Assembly (NCBI RefSeq): GCF_900156425.1
Contig: NZ_FTNO01000001.1
Span: 248,001-312,000 of the forward strand
From: Haladaptatus litoreus
GTDB lineage: Archaea > Halobacteriota > Halobacteria > Halobacteriales > Haladaptataceae
Direction of reading: 5' to 3'
Length of the DNA: 64,000 nucleotides
Part shown: positions 43,715 through 52,325 of the stretch, piece by piece
Position numbering within the stretch: the stretch's first letter is position 1
Layout of the letters: each line of letters begins with the position of its first letter
Program-made: the position numbers and the translations under genes
The notes under the pieces: generated by a model
The model's database searches: none
Told to the model about the DNA's origin: nothing
Seen by the model: the letters and a program-made list of their open reading frames with translations, nothing else

Positions 43715-46198
43715 TTAGTCCGCTTTCGCCTGCCAGCCACGAAGTCGGTCTTCGCTCACGCCGCTCACTTGCTCCGCCACCGACTCGACTTCGGCGCTTT
43801 TCAGGTCGTCTACGTTCTCGATGCCGACCTCCGCGAGTTTCTCGGCGGTTTTCGCGCCGATACCGTCGATGACTTCGAGGCCGCTCTTTTCCTCGCGCTG
43901 TTTGAACTCCTCGTAGTTGCAGATTGGACAGCCGAGTTCCCACGGTTCGTCGCCGTTGTGAACCACGAGCTCCGGCAGGTCGTGTTCGTCGCATTTCTCG
44001 TCGGTCACCTCGATATCTCCTCGGCGCGGGAGCGGAAGCGAGTAGTCACAGTCCGGGTAGCGCGTACAGCCGACGAGTCGGGAACCAGTTTGAAGCTGTT
44101 TGATGGCCAGTTCGCCACCGTGTTCCTCCCCACAGTCGGGACATTCCCCGATGACGCGGTCTTCCGCTTCTTCGGCCGCTTCCGCTTTACACAGCGGACA
44201 GCCGTGGACGAAGGTTCCCCGCCCGGCGAGAATCTTCACCTCGCGCAGGTCGTGGTCGTCACACGTTTCCTCCAAGATGAGGGGCTTGCCCTTGTTCGGC
44301 AGCGGAAGCGTGTACGTACAGTCCGGATAGCCGTCACAGCCGACGAAATGCGACCCTCTGCGACTCTGGCGCACGAGCAGGTCTTCGCCACAGTCGGGAC
44401 ATGGGCCGAGCGTTTTGTCGGCTTTTAGCGACTGTTGGAGTTGCTTGCCGATTTCCTCGCGCGATTCCTCCAACTCGTCGAACACACGTGCGAGAATTTC
44501 ACGGGAGGAGTCCGCCACGTCGTCCAAATCGGCTTCGCCTTCTGCGATGGCGGTCATGTCCTCCTCCAGTTCGCGGGTCATGCTCTCGCTCACCACGAGG
44601 TCGGCATAATCTTCCGCGGCGGAGACGACCGACTGCGCGAGACGCGTCGGCCGCGGCGGGTCGTTTTCGAGGTAGCCGCGGTCGTACAGTTTCTGAATGG
44701 TGTTGTGGCGGGTCGATTTCGTCCCGATTCCCATCTTCTCCATCTTCTCGATGAGTCTGGATTGGCCGTATCTCCGCGGCGGTTGGGTCTGTTTGTCCTC
44801 GATTCGCGTGTCGGTCACGTCGAGGACTTCGCCCTCCTCGACGTTCGGCACGAAATTCTCGCTGGTGTTGAAGTAGGGATAGACGGCGTGGTATCCCTCT
44901 TCGAGCAGTCGTTTTCCGTTGGCCTTGAGCGACAACTCGGACACCACGGCGACCACCTTGAGGTGTTCCCACTTCGCGCTCTCTGCAACAGTCGCAAAGA
45001 AGCGCCGAACGACGAGTTCGTAGATGTCCCACTCGTCGTCGCTTAGTTCTCCCTTGGTCGGGATGTCCTCGGTCGGATGAATCGGCGGGTGGTCGGTGGT
45101 TTCCTCGTCACCCTCGGTGGGTTCGATGTCGTCTCGCTCTAGCAGACTGTCCGCATCGTCGCCGAAGTGGTAGTTTCCGACGAACTCGTCCAGCAGTTCT
45201 TTGGGGTCTAAATCGTCCGGATACACCGTGTTGTCGGTACGCGGGTAGGTGATGTATCCTGCCGTGTAGAGGTCTTCCGCGATGCTCATCGCGCGCTGGG
45301 CCGAGTGACCGAGACTGCCCGCAGCTCGGATGAATTGCGTCGTGTTGAACGGCGCTGGCGGGTCGTCGGTTCGGGTTCGCCGTGAAACGCGCTCGACGGT
45401 CGCTTGGGTCGCCTCCCGAAGCGTTTCGTACGCCTCCATCGCGGTCTCTTCGTCCCAGACACGTTCGGCCTCGTTGCCGTCCTCGTCGCGGTAGAAGTAT
45501 TGGGCTTCGAACTCTTCCTCCGCTTTCTTGAGGTCGGCGAACATCTCCCAGTAGTCCTCCGGGTCGAACGCCTGAATCTCGCGTTCCCGGTCAACGATGA
45601 GCTTCAGCGTCGGACTCTGCACCCTGCCAACGCTGATGAAGTCGTTGCCGAGTTGACGGGACGAAAGCGAGAGGAAGCGGGTCAGCGCGGCACCCCAGAT
45701 GAGGTCGATAATCTGGCGTGCTTCGCCCGCCGCGGCGAGGTCGAAGTCGAGTTCGTCGGGATTCTCGAACGCAGAGGTGACTTCGTTTTCCGTAATCGAG
45801 GAGAACCGAACCCGATTAATCGGCACGTCCTCGTTCACCTCGCGGACGAGTTCCCACGCTTCCTTTCCAATGAGTTCGCCCTCGCGGTCGTAGTCAGTTG
45901 CAATCGTTACGCAACTCGCGTCCCGTGCCAGCAGTCGAAGCGTGCGAACGATGTTTTCTTTCGTCGGTTGTTTCTCGATGTCGGCGTCGATGAGTTCGAC
46001 CGGCTCCACGTCGCGCCAGTCGTTGTATTCCGGCGGAAAATCGACCCCGACGACGTGGCCCGACAGGCCGATACAGCGCTTTCCGCCCCATTTGTAGACG
46101 TTGACGCCGTTTTGTCGCTCGGCGTCTGCGCTCTCGCCGGATAGGATGTCGGCGATCCTGCGCGCGGCATTGTCCTTCTCGGTGATGATGAGTTCCAC
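43715..46198 (-). CDS. topA: DNA topoisomerase I (type IA)
   Basis: 827 residues. Toprim domain at the N-terminus (LIITEKDNAARRIADIL, ATDYDREGELIG), catalytic Tyr near residue 318 in GYITYPRTDN, and SVGRVQSPTL. The C-terminal third has zinc fingers, each CPDC...C(x)YPDC (DLLVRQSRRGSHFVGCDGYP is the first). A terminal helix-hairpin-helix region follows (GLEVIDGIGAKTAEKLAEVG). Relaxes negative supercoils. Monocistronic, with the kinase gene divergent upstream. Confidence 0.95.
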   Translation of the reverse strand: MELIITEKDNAARRIADILSGESADAERQNGVNVYKWGGKRCIGLSGHVVGVDFPPEYNDWRDVEPVELIDADIEKQPTKENIVRTLRLLARDASCVTIATDYDREGELIGKEAWELVREVNEDVPINRVRFSSITENEVTSAFENPDELDFDLAAAGEARQIIDLIWGAALTRFLSLSSRQLGNDFISVGRVQSPTLKLIVDREREIQAFDPEDYWEMFADLKKAEEEFEAQYFYRDEDGNEAERVWDEETAMEAYETLREATQATVERVSRRTRTDDPPAPFNTTQFIRAAGSLGHSAQRAMSIAEDLYTAGYITYPRTDNTVYPDDLDPKELLDEFVGNYHFGDDADSLLERDDIEPTEGDEETTDHPPIHPTEDIPTKGELSDDEWDIYELVVRRFFATVAESAKWEHLKVVAVVSELSLKANGKRLLEEGYHAVYPYFNTSENFVPNVEEGEVLDVTDTRIEDKQTQPPRRYGQSRLIEKMEKMGIGTKSTRHNTIQKLYDRGYLENDPPRPTRLAQSVVSAAEDYADLVVSESMTRELEEDMTAIAEGEADLDDVADSSREILARVFDELEESREEIGKQLQQSLKADKTLGPCPDCGEDLLVRQSRRGSHFVGCDGYPDCTYTLPLPNKGKPLILEETCDDHDLREVKILAGRGTFVHGCPLCKAEAAEEAEDRVIGECPDCGEEHGGELAIKQLQTGSRLVGCTRYPDCDYSLPLPRRGDIEVTDEKCDEHDLPELVVHNGDEPWELGCPICNYEEFKQREEKSGLEVIDGIGAKTAEKLAEVGIENVDDLKSAEVESVAEQVSGVSEDRLRGWQAKAD

Positions 46199-46373
46199 TC
46201 ACACACCACCCCGTTTCGCGTCGGTCATCGCCCTCGGCTACGGCTATCGCGCTGGTAAACGTTTCGCCAGACGAAGATTGCGCACAAAGGCTGCTTTTGC
46301 GTCGCGTCGTCGATATCCGATTATCCCGTCTGATAATGGAAGAAACGGCTATGTGTAACGTATTCGTACAAGA

Positions 46374-48635
46374 ATGTATTCTGTAATGTTCGACTCGGCT
46401 ACTCTCTTCGGCGGTGTCGTGCTCTCCGGAACGGCGGTCGGCGGAGCGACCGGTTTCCTTCTCGCGCGACACGCATGGTCGAACCGAGACGTTCCGGGTG
46501 CGATTTCGTTCGCATCGCTTATGGTCGCCGTCACTGGATGGTGCACCTTCTCTCTGCTCTTTCTCACCAGCTCGACGCGCTCGCAGACTATTTTTTGGGC
46601 GTCGTTCGTCGGCGTCTGCGCGACGGCGGTTCCGGTACTCTGGCTGACCTTCGCGCTCGAATACACCGGACGAAACGATTGGCTGACCGCGGCGACGGTG
46701 CCACTCATCTGGGCGGAACCCGTCGTCTACATCGCTCTCTCATTCGTCAGCCCTCTCCACGGCTTTACGAACGAAACTGCTCGCGTCGTGCCGATGGGTG
46801 GTCTGACGACGCTTTCCGTTTCTCACACGCAGACGTTCTATTTCCACGTTATCTATCTACTCGTCGTCGTCCTCACGGGGTTCGTCTTCCTGACCGCGTT
46901 TCTCGTCCAGGCGGACAGGTTGTACAGAAAGCAGACGGTCGCCGTCGTTATCGCGGGATTGTTCCCACTGCTCGGAACCAGCGCTTCCGCACTGCTCATT
47001 CCGAACGCGACCCTCAATCTGACGCAGGTCTTTTTCAGCGTCGGCGGCGTGTTCATCGCCCTCGCTCTGTTTCGATACGACTTCCTCGACGTGGCACCCC
47101 TCGCCACCGAAGTCGTCCTCTCGGAAATGGAAGACCCCGTCATCGTCGTCACGGACGGACGAATCGCCGAGCACAATCCGGCGGCGGCGGAGCTGCTGGG
47201 TTCGGAAACGGCGGTCGGTGAACGGATAGAATCGGCTCTCCCCGGCTTGCTCGATGCCGTTTGGACGGGCAAATCGTTTTCTCCATCTCGCGCACGGGCG
47301 GATGGTGGAACGGTGAGTAATGATAGCTCCGCCGACGGCAACACCCTCGTGGAAACCGCCGTCTACGACCCGCGACTGACGCCGATATACGACCATCACG
47401 AGATTCGCCGCGGCGACATCCTCGTCCTTCGAGAGATAACCGCGCAAAAACGCCGCGAAGAAACGCTTCGTGCCCTCCAGTCTGCGACCCGGCGATTCAT
47501 GGACGTGGAACGCGGTGAGGAAATCGCACGAATCGCGGTCGAAACGGCGGACGAGGTGTTAGACCATCCCCACTCGGCTATCGCCTTCCCAGACGACGGT
47601 GAAACTGAACTTCGTGCCGTCGCCATGACGGACGCGCTGGCGGACAGCACCGACGCAGAGATGGTGTTCCATCGGTCAGACAGCGCCGTTTGGAACGTGT
47701 TCGAATCCGGTGAATCTGCGGTTCACGAGTCCTCAGCCGTCCTTTCTTCGGCGTGGCACACACATTTTCCAGTCGGGTCTGTCCTGCTGTTCCCGTTGGG
47801 AGAACACGGCGTTCTCGGTATCGGAGGTGATGCGGAAAAACGCGTTTTCACCGACCACGACCGGCGGTTTGCACAAATTCTGGCGACGACGACCGAATCC
47901 GCACTCAACCGTGCACAGCGCGAGACGGAACTGCGAGAGAGTCAGGCGATGGTCGAGGAACGAACCGACCAAATCGAGTTTTTCAACGGCGTCTTGCGCC
48001 ACGACATTCTGAACGGAATCACGGTCATCAACGGAAACCTCGAACTGCTCTCCGAACACGTCACCGAATCGGGTCGTCCACATCTCGAAACCGTGCAAAA
48101 CTGGAGCGAGGACATCGGCCAATTGACCCAAAAAGTGCGCTCCGCCAGCCAAACGATTACTAACGCCGAGTCGATGCCGTTGACTGCCCATTCGCTCTCG
48201 AAAACGCTCTCATGCAAGGTTACGAAAATACAAAACACGTATCCGAACGTCACCGTCGAAGCGGAAATCGAAGACGGACTGTGCGTTTCCGGCGACGAAC
48301 TCCTCGGTGAAGTGCTGGAAAACGTTCTGTTGAACGCCATCGAGCACAACGACCAGTCTTCACCCTCGATTGTGGTTCGCGCACGGCGTAACGAGGACGC
48401 GATTCGCGTCGAAATCGAGGACGACGGCCCCGGTATTCCGGACGAGATGAAATCGGCGGTGTTCGACCGAAACGTCACCTCGGAGTCGTCGGGTTCTATT
48501 GGATTCGGCCTCTATTTCGTCCACGTAATGATGACCCAGTACGGCGGAAATATCCGGTTCGAAGACGCCGAAACGCGCGGGTCAGTTGCCATCCTTACGT
48601 TTTCTCCTGTTGGTCAGAAAATCTCTTTTGCATAA
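46374..48635 (+). CDS. Membrane histidine kinase (7TM-PAS-GAF-HisKA-HATPase)
   Basis: 753 residues. A seven-helix N-terminal sensor (about residues 1-230), then PAS (EMEDPVIVVTDGRIAEHNPA), then GAF (from about residue 370), a short coil, the H-box FFNGVLRHDILNGITVINGN (His543) and the ATPase N-box NVLLNAIEHND, G1 DDGPGIPDEMK and G2 GSIGFGLYFV. All catalytic residues are present. A response regulator follows after 86 bp, likely its partner. The sensed signal is unknown; the 7TM type suggests a membrane or small-molecule cue. Confidence 0.92.
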   Translation: MYSVMFDSATLFGGVVLSGTAVGGATGFLLARHAWSNRDVPGAISFASLMVAVTGWCTFSLLFLTSSTRSQTIFWASFVGVCATAVPVLWLTFALEYTGRNDWLTAATVPLIWAEPVVYIALSFVSPLHGFTNETARVVPMGGLTTLSVSHTQTFYFHVIYLLVVVLTGFVFLTAFLVQADRLYRKQTVAVVIAGLFPLLGTSASALLIPNATLNLTQVFFSVGGVFIALALFRYDFLDVAPLATEVVLSEMEDPVIVVTDGRIAEHNPAAAELLGSETAVGERIESALPGLLDAVWTGKSFSPSRARADGGTVSNDSSADGNTLVETAVYDPRLTPIYDHHEIRRGDILVLREITAQKRREETLRALQSATRRFMDVERGEEIARIAVETADEVLDHPHSAIAFPDDGETELRAVAMTDALADSTDAEMVFHRSDSAVWNVFESGESAVHESSAVLSSAWHTHFPVGSVLLFPLGEHGVLGIGGDAEKRVFTDHDRRFAQILATTTESALNRAQRETELRESQAMVEERTDQIEFFNGVLRHDILNGITVINGNLELLSEHVTESGRPHLETVQNWSEDIGQLTQKVRSASQTITNAESMPLTAHSLSKTLSCKVTKIQNTYPNVTVEAEIEDGLCVSGDELLGEVLENVLLNAIEHNDQSSPSIVVRARRNEDAIRVEIEDDGPGIPDEMKSAVFDRNVTSESSGSIGFGLYFVHVMMTQYGGNIRFEDAETRGSVAILTFSPVGQKISFA

Positions 48636-48721
48636 TTCTGTAACATATTTTCAAAAATAGTATTTGTAACAAAAGGTATATGATTGACCAAGAGATATTC
48701 ATCGATAAGAGTGTCTGAAAT

Positions 48722-49294
48722 ATGATTGGAGAAGAGGAAATCGGCGTGCTCATTGTAGACGACGAAACCGAAGTCACTGACTTGTACGAAGCGTGGCTTT
48801 CCGCGTATCGAACGCACACAGTCCACGACGGGGAGGAAGCGATCGCCTTTCTCGACCAAAATGCCGACAGAATCGACGTTGTACTTCTCGACCGAAAGAT
48901 GCCGGGATTGAACGGCGAGGCCGTCCTCAAAGCAATTCGTGACCGCGGCCACGACTGCCCAGTCGCCATGATAACCGCCGTTGCGCCCGACTACGACATC
49001 ATCGACATGGCGTTCGACGAGTACGTCACGAAACCCGTCGATGGAGACCAACTCCGAACCACGGTGGACGAACTTCGTTCCCGAGCGCAGTACGCGGACG
49101 ACCTCTCGCGCTATTTTTCGCTCGTCTCGACACACGCGAGCCTCGTCTCCGAACATCCAGCGGACGAACTCCGAGAAAACGAGGAGTTCGTCGCACTCGA
49201 AGCCGAACTGGAAACGGTTCGCGACACAATCGACAACGCCGTCGATTTCGGCGACCACCGCGAATTTCAGCATCTCCTTCGCGAACTCGACTAA
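48722..49294 (+). CDS. Response regulator with HalX domain
   Basis: 190 residues. Receiver domain (VLIVDDETEVTDLYEAWL, VVLLDRKMPGLNG with phospho-acceptor Asp57, and EYVTKPVDGDQL with the conserved Lys) followed by a HalX domain (about residues 115-190, ending REFQHLLRELD), a haloarchaeal output module of unknown action. No DNA-binding domain. An AT-rich gap separates it from the kinase, so it may have its own promoter. Confidence 0.92.
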   Translation: MIGEEEIGVLIVDDETEVTDLYEAWLSAYRTHTVHDGEEAIAFLDQNADRIDVVLLDRKMPGLNGEAVLKAIRDRGHDCPVAMITAVAPDYDIIDMAFDEYVTKPVDGDQLRTTVDELRSRAQYADDLSRYFSLVSTHASLVSEHPADELRENEEFVALEAELETVRDTIDNAVDFGDHREFQHLLRELD

Positions 49295-49373
49295 CTGTTC
49301 TGCGGGCTTCGGCGACCGTTTCGAAAACGCCCTGTGACATCGCACAATCCGGCAGGGGATGGGCTGAACACGT

Positions 49374-49381
49374 GTGTTTAA
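49374..49381 (+). promoter_or_regulatory. TATA element of the first MATE gene
   Basis: GTGTTTAAGG about 33 bp before the ATG at 49412; nearly leaderless mRNA expected. Confidence 0.45.
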
Positions 49382-49411
49382 GGGTCATTCGACCAATGTG
49401 ACGACGCACGC

Positions 49412-50839
49412 ATGTCCCGACGAACGCAGAGTCGCGTCGATATGACCACCGGTTCGATTTCGCCGAAACTGGCGAGTTTGGCGTGGCCGCTGGTCGTCGG
49501 GAATCTATTGCAGACGTTCTACAATCTCGCGGATATGTTCTGGGTCGGTCGTGTCAGCACCGAGGCCGTCGCCGCCGTCTCGCTCATGTTTCCGACTTCG
49601 TGGCTGTTCGTCTCCCTCGCCATGGGACTCACCGCCGGTTCCGTCGCCCTCGTCTCACAGCACGTCGGGGCTGGCAACGACCGCGCCGCGGACAACGTCG
49701 TCGCGCAGACGACGATTCTGGGAGTTCTACTTGGCACTGTCCTCGCCACGCTCGGCTACCTGTTCCGTCACCCACTGCTCACCCTCGTCGGCGCGGAAGG
49801 CCAAGTGTACGTCGAAGCCCTCCAGTACATCGAGGTGCTGTTTTTCTCCATTCCGTTCACGTTCCTCTTTTTCGTCTTCCGCGCCGTGCTTCGCGGCGCG
49901 GGCGACACGCGAACCGCGATGTGGTTGATGGTGCTCTCTGCCGGGATGAACGTGATTCTCGACCCGATTCTGATTCTCGGCTGGGGACCGATTGACGGAA
50001 TGGGAACGCAGGGTGCGGCAGTCGCCACGTTCATCGCTCGCGTGTTTGCGGCCGTCGTCGGCGTGTACGTGCTTCTCCGCGGTAATTGGGGGATTCAGCT
50101 TCGACTCGAAGACCTCTCGCCGGACTGGCCGGTGTTGAAACGACTCGTGGAAATCGGCTATCCCGCGACCATCGACGGTGCGGCCCGCAGTTTCGCCGCC
50201 GTGGCGATGGCCGCATTGGTCGCCCGATTCGGTGCGGTTCCGACCGCCGCCTACGGCGTCGGCGTCCGACTGATGTCCGTCTCGTGGACGATTTCGGGCG
50301 CGGTCGGACAAGCCACCGCGACCGGCGTCGGACAAAACCTCGGCGCGGAAACTCCCGAGAGAGCCGCGGAGGTGACGTGGAAAGCGACCGCCGGGACGCT
50401 AGCGGTTCTCTTCGCCGCGGGCGGCCTGATGGTCGCGTTCCCCGGCGTCGCCATGCGAGTGTTCACGGACGACCCCGCAGTGGTTGCGGAAGGCGTCAAC
50501 TTCCTCCACATTATCGGGTTGTTCCTCTCTTTCTTTGGCGGCCTGATGGTGATTCAGGGCGGCTTCCGCGGCGCGGGCGACACCCGCGTTGCGATGGCAC
50601 TCTCGTTTCTCTCGCGCTGGGTGTTTCGCCTTCCCATCGCGCTCATCCTCGCCTACGGTTGGACGTTCCAACTTGGCCCGCTCACCCTCTCGGGACTGGC
50701 GTGGGGCGTCGATGGACTCTGGTGGGCGTGGTCGATTTCGGCCATCGTCTCGTTCGTCATGGGCGTCCTCTGGTTCAGCCTCGGCCGCTGGCGACACGGC
50801 GTCCTTGAGGATGAGAGAAAACCGGCCACCGCGGACTAA
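49412..50839 (+). CDS. MATE family exporter 1
   Basis: 475 residues, twelve predicted helices in two similar halves (LAWPLVVGNLLQTFYNLADM at the start; VEIGYPATIDGAARSFAAVA opening the second half). Na+- or H+-driven export of cationic drugs or metabolites. A second ATG ten residues in is possible. It resembles the other MATE protein in this window (DMFWVGRVSTEAVAAVSLMF versus DTFWLGALSSDAVGALSLAF), so the two are paralogs from an old duplication. Confidence 0.93.
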   Translation: MSRRTQSRVDMTTGSISPKLASLAWPLVVGNLLQTFYNLADMFWVGRVSTEAVAAVSLMFPTSWLFVSLAMGLTAGSVALVSQHVGAGNDRAADNVVAQTTILGVLLGTVLATLGYLFRHPLLTLVGAEGQVYVEALQYIEVLFFSIPFTFLFFVFRAVLRGAGDTRTAMWLMVLSAGMNVILDPILILGWGPIDGMGTQGAAVATFIARVFAAVVGVYVLLRGNWGIQLRLEDLSPDWPVLKRLVEIGYPATIDGAARSFAAVAMAALVARFGAVPTAAYGVGVRLMSVSWTISGAVGQATATGVGQNLGAETPERAAEVTWKATAGTLAVLFAAGGLMVAFPGVAMRVFTDDPAVVAEGVNFLHIIGLFLSFFGGLMVIQGGFRGAGDTRVAMALSFLSRWVFRLPIALILAYGWTFQLGPLTLSGLAWGVDGLWWAWSISAIVSFVMGVLWFSLGRWRHGVLEDERKPATAD

Positions 50840-50891
50840 CGAAAATGCACAAATGAACTTTCTCTGTCCCGAAAAACGGTGAATTGACCGT

Positions 50892-51602
50892 CTATGCGTC
50901 GGTGAGGTACTGCTCGACCGACCAGCCCCACACGTTGCGGTCGAGCCAGTGGACGCCCCACCACGTGTAGCCGTCCTTCGTGGTCGGGCCGTTCATGATT
51001 TCGCCGACTTCGCCGGGCGAAATCGTGGCGACGATTGGTTGGTCGGTTCCGGGTTGTTCGCGCGTGTTCAGGTTGGCTGTCGGCGTAATTCGGTCGCCGT
51101 CGGCGAACCCACCGCCGCCGCCACCGCCGTATTGGTCGCGATAGTAGGCGGCAGCGTCTTTCACGTCGTTGACGTAGCTCCAACTGTGGTTGTAGGCGTA
51201 CAGCGCGTCGTCCCAGTTCTCCGGCGCGCCAGAGGCCGTGAGGTAGTTTGCGGCGGCTGGAATCGCGTCCTGATAGTCGCAGATGTTCGCGTAGCCGTCG
51301 CCATCGCCGTCAACGCCATAGGCATCCCACGTCGCGGGCATGAACTGCATCGGGCCACGTGCGCCTGCCGACGACTCGTCGCAACCGGCCTCGTACTGGC
51401 CGTGATGGGTTTCTATCCACCCGACGCCCGCGAGGTACGTCCAGTCGATGCCGTAGTTGGCACCCGTCGCCTGATACTGGTCGAGATAGTGCGATGGGAT
51501 GGAACCGGGCGCGGCGGATGCTGACCCGGATAGTCCCGTGACCGTGATTGCTGTTGCTCCTGATGTACCGGCTTTCTTGAGTATGTCACGTCTGGATGGC
51601 AT
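50892..51602 (-). CDS. Tat-secreted lytic transglycosylase-like protein with SH3 domain
   Basis: 236 residues. Twin-arginine signal (SRRDILKKAGTSGATAITV, cleavage near SASAA), then an SLT-type lysozyme fold: AGVGWIETHHGQYEAGCDES with catalytic-type Glu64, then SAGARGPMQFMPATWDAYG and DGDGDGYANICDYQDAIPAA. A glycine run (about residues 159-165) links it to a bacterial-SH3-like domain (NLNTREQPGTDQPIVATISP to VWGWSVEQYL). Such enzymes cut peptidoglycan, which haloarchaea lack. Action on bacterial competitors is the likely meaning. Its bacterial-like sequence suggests acquisition by transfer. Confidence 0.85.
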   Translation of the reverse strand: MPSRRDILKKAGTSGATAITVTGLSGSASAAPGSIPSHYLDQYQATGANYGIDWTYLAGVGWIETHHGQYEAGCDESSAGARGPMQFMPATWDAYGVDGDGDGYANICDYQDAIPAAANYLTASGAPENWDDALYAYNHSWSYVNDVKDAAAYYRDQYGGGGGGGFADGDRITPTANLNTREQPGTDQPIVATISPGEVGEIMNGPTTKDGYTWWGVHWLDRNVWGWSVEQYLTDA

Positions 51603-51787
51603 GGTGCATTTATTCCACGCACATAGAGTGAAATATATTTTTTCGAAGTAAAAAATTATAATTTAAAGAATTAATTTTAGAATACTTGTCTGAATCAGTT
51701 TGGGAACCTCGGTCAATTCTGCAACGCTCCCGCCGCCGAACCTACGAAAACTATATGATTTTCCCCAAATAATTCTCGAAAACGAAT

Positions 51788-52231
51788 ATGGTGCTATCTC
51801 TCCGCGTCCGTACTCTTCCCACTGTTTAGGGTGTCGCGCTCATCGGCGCATTAGCCTCGCTACCCGTCGCTGCGGTTCTAACCTGGCTGCCGAACTCGGA
51901 GGCGACCATCGGTGGGTGCATCATGACAATCGGAGCGTTCATCGCGGGAGTCATCGCCGTAATCCGTTCGACAGACCCGGATGGGGCCGGACTCCGTGCT
52001 GGTTTCCTCGGCGGCGTCCTCGGAGTGCTCACGTTCATTGTGACAGTAGTCAGCACTGCGGCCAGTAGTACGACTGCGGCATGGCCGCTCTCCAGAGTCG
52101 TATTCTTCGTCCTCGCCAGTGGGACGATTCTGTGTATCGCTCCCGTATTCGGTCTGGGATTCGGTCGCGTCGGTGGGTGGGTGGCAAACACCGTTGCCTC
52201 ACGATGGACGACCGGCGCGAACGCCTCGTAA
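51788..52231 (+). pseudogene. DUF5518 membrane protein gene with in-frame amber
   Basis: Reading from ATG 51788, MVLSLRVRTLPTV is followed by TAG (51827-51829), then GVALIGALASLPVAAVLTWL in the same frame. It goes on to the DUF5518 body (FIAGVIAVIRSTDPDGAGLR, FLGGVLGVLTFIVTVV). The family usually has an aromatic residue such as Trp where the amber sits. If translated from ATG 51923 instead, a 102-residue protein lacking the first helix results. Mutation, sequencing error or a shortened functional form are all possible. Upstream DNA (51603-51787) is AT-rich. Confidence 0.6.
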
Positions 52232-52325
52232 TCTACGATAGACTGTGAACGTATTTCCCGTACCGACCGAAGCGAGTCGTTTTCTCTGACATCCAAACGA
52301 GGCCCCACCACCGCAACCGCAATTT

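Noticed and set aside
4593..52231. Reassignment of TAG to an amino acid
   Set aside because: Other genes here end normally on TAG (rhomboid, HalOD1 protein, SepF, the small coiled-coil protein), so general reassignment is not supported.
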